From a virus, in the IMG/VR virus record IMGVR_UViG_3300029309_000277, positions 1-27,590 of that record: a stretch of DNA of 27,590 nucleotides; one strand, written 5' to 3'. Positions 23,495 through 27,590 of this stretch are shown here, one piece after another. A program made the translations under genes and the position numbers. Position 1 is the first letter of the stretch. Every line of letters starts with the position of its first letter. Under the pieces are notes generated by a model. That model was given only the letters and a program-made list of their open reading frames with translations, did not search any database and was not told the DNA's origin.

Positions 23495-24276
23495 AATATT
23501 TATTTTTTGATGTAGAAACAACTGGATTATGGAGGCGAGATTTAGAAGCTACAGATAAAAATCAACCTCGTATAGTTCAAATAGCAGCGCAATTAACAGA
23601 TGAAAAAGAAAAAGTGCATGGACAATTAGCGTGTATAGTTCAGCCAGATGGTTGGAAAATACCTAAAGAGGCGTCAGATATTCATAAAATAACTGAAGAA
23701 ATAGCTTTGCAACATGGACTTCCTTTGATAAATGTGTTAAGTATGTTTAATTCTATGGCAGCACAAGCTGATGTATTAGTTGCTCATAACACTTCTTTTG
23801 ACTTACAGATGGTGTTAAGAGAATTTAATCACATAGGTAAAAATTTTAGAGCGCCTAAAACACAACATTGTACGATGATGACTGCGAAAGATATTCTAAA
23901 ATTAGAAAGTGATTTTGACGATTACAAATTTCCTAAATTAGAAGAAACATATAAACATTTTTTAGGTGGCGGTTATATGAATTGGCACGATGCACTAACT
24001 GATATTATAGTTTGTCGTATAATTTATTTCCACATGAAAGCGAAAGGAATAGAAATGGTAAAACCTAGAGATATGCCTAAAGCATTAATAAAAAACCTTG
24101 ACGAAAAAGTGTTTAAAGAAGTAAAAAATCTTTTAGAATTATCAGATACGAAGGACTTAACAGATTGGGAAAGTAAATTTGTAAATGATCAGAAAGAAAG
24201 ATTAGAGAAATATGGAGAAAAAATACTTATGAGTGATAAACAATTAAATGTATTGAGAAAGATAGCAGACAAATGA
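23491..24276 (+). CDS. DEDDh 3'-5' exonuclease (DnaQ-like)
   Basis: I use ATG 23491, which makes an ATGA overlap and has GGAG upstream, rather than a TTG four codons earlier. The 261-aa product has all active-site residues: Asp7 and Glu9 in 'FFDVETTGLW', Asp104 in 'AHNTSFDLQMV' and His166/Asp171 in 'NWHDALTDIIVC', the DEDDh arrangement. The C-terminal part after residue 180 is a helical extension with 'LTDWESKFVNDQKERLEKYG', a region absent from the minimal fold. It could proofread for the phage polymerase or process DNA ends in recombination. The polymerase itself is not in the window. It overlaps the next gene in ATGA. Confidence 0.9.
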   Translation: MKYLFFDVETTGLWRRDLEATDKNQPRIVQIAAQLTDEKEKVHGQLACIVQPDGWKIPKEASDIHKITEEIALQHGLPLINVLSMFNSMAAQADVLVAHNTSFDLQMVLREFNHIGKNFRAPKTQHCTMMTAKDILKLESDFDDYKFPKLEETYKHFLGGGYMNWHDALTDIIVCRIIYFHMKAKGIEMVKPRDMPKALIKNLDEKVFKEVKNLLELSDTKDLTDWESKFVNDQKERLEKYGEKILMSDKQLNVLRKIADK

Positions 24277-25235
24277 AGATAGTAGTAACAGGTGGCGCAG
24301 GATTTTTAGGCTCACATTTAGTACAACATCTTGTACAAAAAGATCATGAGGTATATTCTATTGATAATTTTTTAACAGGTCAAGAAGAACACACTATATT
24401 TTGTGATAATTTTACTAAAGCAGATATTTCTGATACTTACGATATGAAACAAGTATTTGAACAAATAAGTGCTAGTGGTCCAATAGATGTAATTTATAAT
24501 TTAGCTTGTCCTGCAAGTCCTGATCATTATCAAAAACATTCTCTTAAAACATTAGATACGTGTTACATGGGAGTTAAAAATATTTTAGAAGCAGCGAAGC
24601 AATCTAACGCTATGGTTATACATACTTCAACTTCAGAAGTATATGGTAACCCTGATCATACTCCACAAGAAGAAACTTATTATGGAAATGTAAATTCTTT
24701 TGGACCACGTGCTTGTTATGACGAAGGCAAGAGAGTTGCTGAAGCACTTATATTTGAATATACTAGACTGTTTAAAACAGATGTTAAGATAGCTAGAATA
24801 TTTAATACATACGGTCCTCGTATGTCTATACAAGATGGTAGAGTAATATCTAATTTTATATGTAACGCATTACAGAATAAAGACCTTTTACTTTATGGAG
24901 ATGGAAATCAATCTCGTTCTTTTTGTTATGTAAGCGATACGATACATGGTTTATTGCAAATGATGAATACGACTAGATTAAAATTACCAATAAACATAGG
25001 TAATCCATCAGAGTATACAGTAAAAGAAATAGCAGAATTAGTAATTAGTATGACTGGTTCCACATCAGGAATCATGTCAGTATCACCAAAGAAAGATGAT
25101 CCTTTACAAAGATGTCCAGATATAAATAGAGCAAAAGAACTTTTACATTGGACTCCAAGAGTAGGACTTGTAGATGGATTAAAGAAAACAGTAGAATATT
25201 TTGAAGAATGTTTACAGCAAGAGATACAAACTTAA
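24273..25235 (+). CDS. NAD-dependent epimerase, UDP-glucuronate decarboxylase-like
   Basis: The 320-aa short-chain dehydrogenase starts in ATGA. The Rossmann motif is 'VVTGGAGFLGSH' (Gly7, Gly10, Gly13). 'YNLACPASPDHYQ' and 'HTSTSEVYGNPDHTPQEE' (Glu122 region), followed by 'CYDEGKRVAE' with the Tyr149-x3-Lys153 catalytic pair and 'ARIFNTYGPRM', match UDP-glucuronic acid decarboxylase (UXS), which makes UDP-xylose, better than a plain UDP-glucose epimerase. It acts on a nucleotide sugar in the cytoplasm. In a phage this is an accessory metabolic gene; possible uses are changing surface polysaccharide or supplying a sugar for DNA or virion glycosylation. No glycosyltransferase is visible in the window. 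Its last 28 bases overlap the following helicase gene. Confidence 0.88.
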   Translation: MKIVVTGGAGFLGSHLVQHLVQKDHEVYSIDNFLTGQEEHTIFCDNFTKADISDTYDMKQVFEQISASGPIDVIYNLACPASPDHYQKHSLKTLDTCYMGVKNILEAAKQSNAMVIHTSTSEVYGNPDHTPQEETYYGNVNSFGPRACYDEGKRVAEALIFEYTRLFKTDVKIARIFNTYGPRMSIQDGRVISNFICNALQNKDLLLYGDGNQSRSFCYVSDTIHGLLQMMNTTRLKLPINIGNPSEYTVKEIAELVISMTGSTSGIMSVSPKKDDPLQRCPDINRAKELLHWTPRVGLVDGLKKTVEYFEECLQQEIQT

Positions 25236-26722
25236 TACTCGGTCCACCTGGAACTGGCAAGACAACTTCGTTACTTAACAAGTTAGAGAAAGAGATTGCT
25301 TCAGGAATACAGCCAATAAACATTGGTTTTGTTAGTTTTACAAAAAGAGCAATAAGAGAAGCACGAGAAAGAACTGTACAAAAATTTAACATTACAAACG
25401 AAAATGATTTAGATTATTTTAGAACGTTGCATAGTTTGTGTTTTAGAACATTAGCTTTGAATGGAGAGCAAGTTTTTAAAGGTACACACATTACCGAATT
25501 TAAAAAGTTATTAAAGATAGAAATGAGCGGTGGAGTTGACGAAGAAGAAATTGTACATTCAGGAACTAAATTAGGCGATCAAATGTTATTCTGCGATCAG
25601 TTAGCTAGAGCTACGTTACAACCCTTAAAAGAAATGTGGCGACACTTAGAGTTTGAATATTCTTGGAAAGAACAAGAGTTGTTTTCTAATACACTTATTA
25701 AATTTAAACAGAAAAGAGGTCTGTTAGATTTTACTGATATGTTACAAGAGTTTCTAGAAAGAGGCGACCCTCCTAAATTAAAAGTTTTATTTGTAGATGA
25801 AGCGCAAGACTTGACAATATTACAATGGAAAGTTGTACAAAAACTTTCGCAAGATATTGATAAACTTTACATAGCAGGAGATGATGATCAAACTATTTAT
25901 AAATGGGCTGGTGCTGATATAAAAACATTTCTTAAATTAAAAGGTAATGTAGAAGTATTGCCGTATAGTTATAGACTGCCTAAAAAAGTATATGATCTTG
26001 CGATAAAGATAAGCTCACGAATAAAAAACAGATTTGATAAAGAGTGGAAAAGCAAGAAAGAAGAAGGCACGGTAAATTATGTATCGTCAATAGAATATAT
26101 AGACATGAAAAAAGGGTCATGGCTCATCCTTACTCGATACAATTATCAACTTTCTCCTATACAAAAGTTTCTTAAAAATCAAGGGTTTGTATTCGAAAAC
26201 AGATACGGCGGCTTCAAAGCTAATAAACATGTGCAAGGTATTCGTGCTTGGAAAAAATTACATCAAGGAGAAAAACTTGTATATTCTGAAATCAAGAAAT
26301 TATATTCTTGCTTGAGAACAGGAACAGGTATAGAAAGAGGATTTAAGAATTTAAAAACTATTGACGAAAACGAACAGTATGAATTAGAAACTTTAGTCAT
26401 GCATCATGGGTTGATAGCGCAAGGTCCGTGGCAACAAGCATTAGAAATGATACCAGAAGAAGATAAATTTTATTACGAAGCACTAGAAAAAACAGGAGAT
26501 ATTGATGAAGATAATCCTAGAATTAGAATAAGCACTATACATGGCAGCAAAGGTGCTGAAGCAGATAATGTTATTTTATTTACAGATGTTTCTTACAAGA
26601 CTTGGAAAAACTTAGTTCAAGAGGACGATGATGAGCATCGTGTTTTTTATGTTGGAATTACAAGAGTTAAAAACAATTTATTTATTGTAAATCCACAAAC
26701 AGAATACAGTTATAGGATATAG
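25208..26722 (+). CDS. UvrD/Rep-type SF1 helicase
   Basis: The 504-aa protein starts at ATG 25208 within the end of the epimerase gene. Motifs in order: Walker A 'LGPPGTGKTTSL' (12-20), 'FVSFTKRAIREA' (Ia), 'FRTLHSLCFR', Walker B 'LFVDEAQDLT' (Asp197, Glu198), motif III 'AGDDDQTIYKWAGAD' (223-237), 'YSYRLPKKV' (IV), 'IRISTIHGSKGAEADNVIL' (V) and 'VGITRVKNNLFIV' (VI). It is about two thirds the length of UvrD, so domain 2B appears reduced, as in other phage SF1 enzymes. Likely role is DNA unwinding in replication or repair. Start overlap suggests coupling to the epimerase, though their functions look unrelated. Confidence 0.92.
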   Translation: MFTARDTNLILGPPGTGKTTSLLNKLEKEIASGIQPINIGFVSFTKRAIREARERTVQKFNITNENDLDYFRTLHSLCFRTLALNGEQVFKGTHITEFKKLLKIEMSGGVDEEEIVHSGTKLGDQMLFCDQLARATLQPLKEMWRHLEFEYSWKEQELFSNTLIKFKQKRGLLDFTDMLQEFLERGDPPKLKVLFVDEAQDLTILQWKVVQKLSQDIDKLYIAGDDDQTIYKWAGADIKTFLKLKGNVEVLPYSYRLPKKVYDLAIKISSRIKNRFDKEWKSKKEEGTVNYVSSIEYIDMKKGSWLILTRYNYQLSPIQKFLKNQGFVFENRYGGFKANKHVQGIRAWKKLHQGEKLVYSEIKKLYSCLRTGTGIERGFKNLKTIDENEQYELETLVMHHGLIAQGPWQQALEMIPEEDKFYYEALEKTGDIDEDNPRIRISTIHGSKGAEADNVILFTDVSYKTWKNLVQEDDDEHRVFYVGITRVKNNLFIVNPQTEYSYRI

Positions 26723-26723
26723 T

Positions 26724-27386
26724 ATGATAAATGAATACATGAAATATTTTTTACAAAAAATAGATAATGACATCTATGACGAACCTAAATCTCAATTACA
26801 TTACAGTGTTATATTACCTATGACAGGAAAAGTTTTAGCTGAGTACAATTTACAAACAACCGATAAGATATTAGACATGGGTTGCGGTGATGGATATTTT
26901 TTAAAATTATTAAAAGAAAAAGGATTTACTAATTTAGTTGGAGTAACAAAAGCAGATAAAGATATAGAACGTTGCAAAGAAAAAGGTTTAGATGACATAA
27001 GAAAAATAGACATGACTTTTTCTGGTATAAAAGAAGAATTTGATTTTTTATGGTGTAGACATGCATTAGAGCATAGCCCTTTTCCTTATTTAACTTTACA
27101 TGAATTTAATAGATTAGTTAAGATGGACGGCGGAGCATATGTAGAAGTTCCTGCTGCTATTAATGTAGCTAATCATGAAGATAACAGGAATCATTATTCT
27201 TTACTTACAAAAACTAATTGGATAGCATTAATGTTGCGTTCTGGTTTTGATGTAGATAGTGTAGAAGAAATAAAGTTAGATATAAAAAATCCAAACTACA
27301 AAGATGGAGAAGCATATCCAGAAACATGGTGGGGATTTTTCTTGAGAAAAAAAGTAGAACTTAACTTTATGAAAGGAGTATTATGA
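26724..27386 (+). CDS. Class I SAM-dependent methyltransferase
   Basis: The 220-aa protein starts one base after the helicase stop. SAM-binding motif I is 'KILDMGCGDGYFLKLL' (about 48-62) followed by 'LVGVTKADKDIERCK' (motif II acidic position weak), then 'FDFLWCRHALEHSPFP' and 'LHEFNRLVKMDGGAYVEVP', typical of the Methyltransf_11/23 group that acts on small molecules, sugars or proteins. There is no NPPY or DPPY motif, so a direct adenine methyltransferase is unlikely. Being next to the epimerase and a C5-type methyltransferase, it may act in nucleotide-sugar chemistry or base hypermodification, but the substrate cannot be read. Confidence 0.82.
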   Translation: MINEYMKYFLQKIDNDIYDEPKSQLHYSVILPMTGKVLAEYNLQTTDKILDMGCGDGYFLKLLKEKGFTNLVGVTKADKDIERCKEKGLDDIRKIDMTFSGIKEEFDFLWCRHALEHSPFPYLTLHEFNRLVKMDGGAYVEVPAAINVANHEDNRNHYSLLTKTNWIALMLRSGFDVDSVEEIKLDIKNPNYKDGEAYPETWWGFFLRKKVELNFMKGVL

Positions 27387-27590
27387 AAGCAATAGGAAGT
27401 TATATATTTGCTGGTGGTTTTACTATTGGAGTTAAAAAACATTTTAATGTATTGGCACATTTTGAAGGCGATGGTGCTTATGGAGCAGATACATTTAGTT
27501 TAAATTACCCCGATATACCAGTTTATTCTGGTCCTGATAAATGGCCAACAGGAGATTATAAAGACATAGATTTTGTATATGGAAATCCAC
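27383..27590 (+). CDS. C5-cytosine DNA methyltransferase-like protein, 3' truncated
   Basis: The gene starts in ATGA behind AAAGGAG and runs off the window end after 69 codons. The visible part has the motif I-like start 'IGSYIFAGGFTIGVKKHF', then 'VLAHFEGDGAYGADTFSLNY' and 'PDIPVYSGPDKWP', and ends at 'FVYGNPP', which is where the motif IV Pro-Cys of C5 methyltransferases would be expected. The catalytic Cys is just beyond the edge. As I recall, divergent proteins of this kind occur in marine phages. If active it could methylate phage DNA to block host restriction. The truncation limits confidence. Confidence 0.65.
   Translation, partial: MKAIGSYIFAGGFTIGVKKHFNVLAHFEGDGAYGADTFSLNYPDIPVYSGPDKWPTGDYKDIDFVYGNP

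Overview
This window is part of the genome of a tailed bacteriophage, most likely a short-tailed (podovirus-type) marine phage. The evidence is near-complete coding density, almost all genes on one strand, and a visible order of tail, ejection, lysis and replication genes, with no cellular housekeeping genes. Base composition is strongly AT-rich. Several small genes (the 'PGLWANIHAKRKR' peptide, the 'VRAIYNRG..AYRTSGHRKG' protein and the 'KGGLSAKGRA..KGPMKDEKGRPTRKA' protein) are ones I recall from uncultured marine phages and SAR11-type phages. The host is therefore probably a marine alphaproteobacterium, but that is inference. Terminase, portal, capsid and DNA polymerase are not in the window and presumably lie outside it. 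No integrase, attachment site, tRNA or CRISPR array was seen.

Layout. (1) 1-6555: tail and receptor-binding module, with a truncated SPRY-type protein, a DUF7483-type protein, small coiled-coil and Cys-containing proteins, a 22-23-residue repeat protein, a collar-type tail fibre, a P22 gp10-like stabilisation protein and a GNAT acetyltransferase. (2) 6555-13337: three long consecutive genes (367, 808 and 1081 aa) with the size and order expected of DNA-ejection (internal virion) proteins; the first ends in an S74 intramolecular chaperone. (3) 13337-14844: lysis module with an XhlA-like membrane protein, a PD-(D/E)XK nuclease, a 39-aa membrane peptide, a 3TM-type holin and a T4-type lysozyme. 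(4) 14844-15727: four consecutive small, lysine-rich proteins. (5) 15729-18545: two proteins with signal peptides, one carrying an extremely acidic segment, then a membrane-anchored coiled-coil protein. (6) 18542-20011, minus strand: a SNF2-type helicase, the only minus-strand gene, divergent from the replication module across an 85-bp, about 90% AT spacer. (7) 20097-27590: replication and modification module with two phage-conserved proteins, an SSB-like protein, an AEP (TOTE-like) primase, two tiny proteins, a DEDDh exonuclease, a UDP-glucuronate decarboxylase-like enzyme, a UvrD-type helicase, a class I methyltransferase and the start of a C5-cytosine-methyltransferase-like gene.

How they fit together: the plus-strand genes are packed as stop/start overlaps (many TAATG or ATGA), which suggests long transcripts with translational coupling. 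The left part builds the tail and ejection apparatus and lyses the cell. The right part prepares and copies DNA (primase, SSB, two helicases, exonuclease) and probably modifies DNA or a surface sugar. The least explained parts are the basic small-protein cluster, the secreted acidic cassette beside it, and the repeat protein in the tail module.
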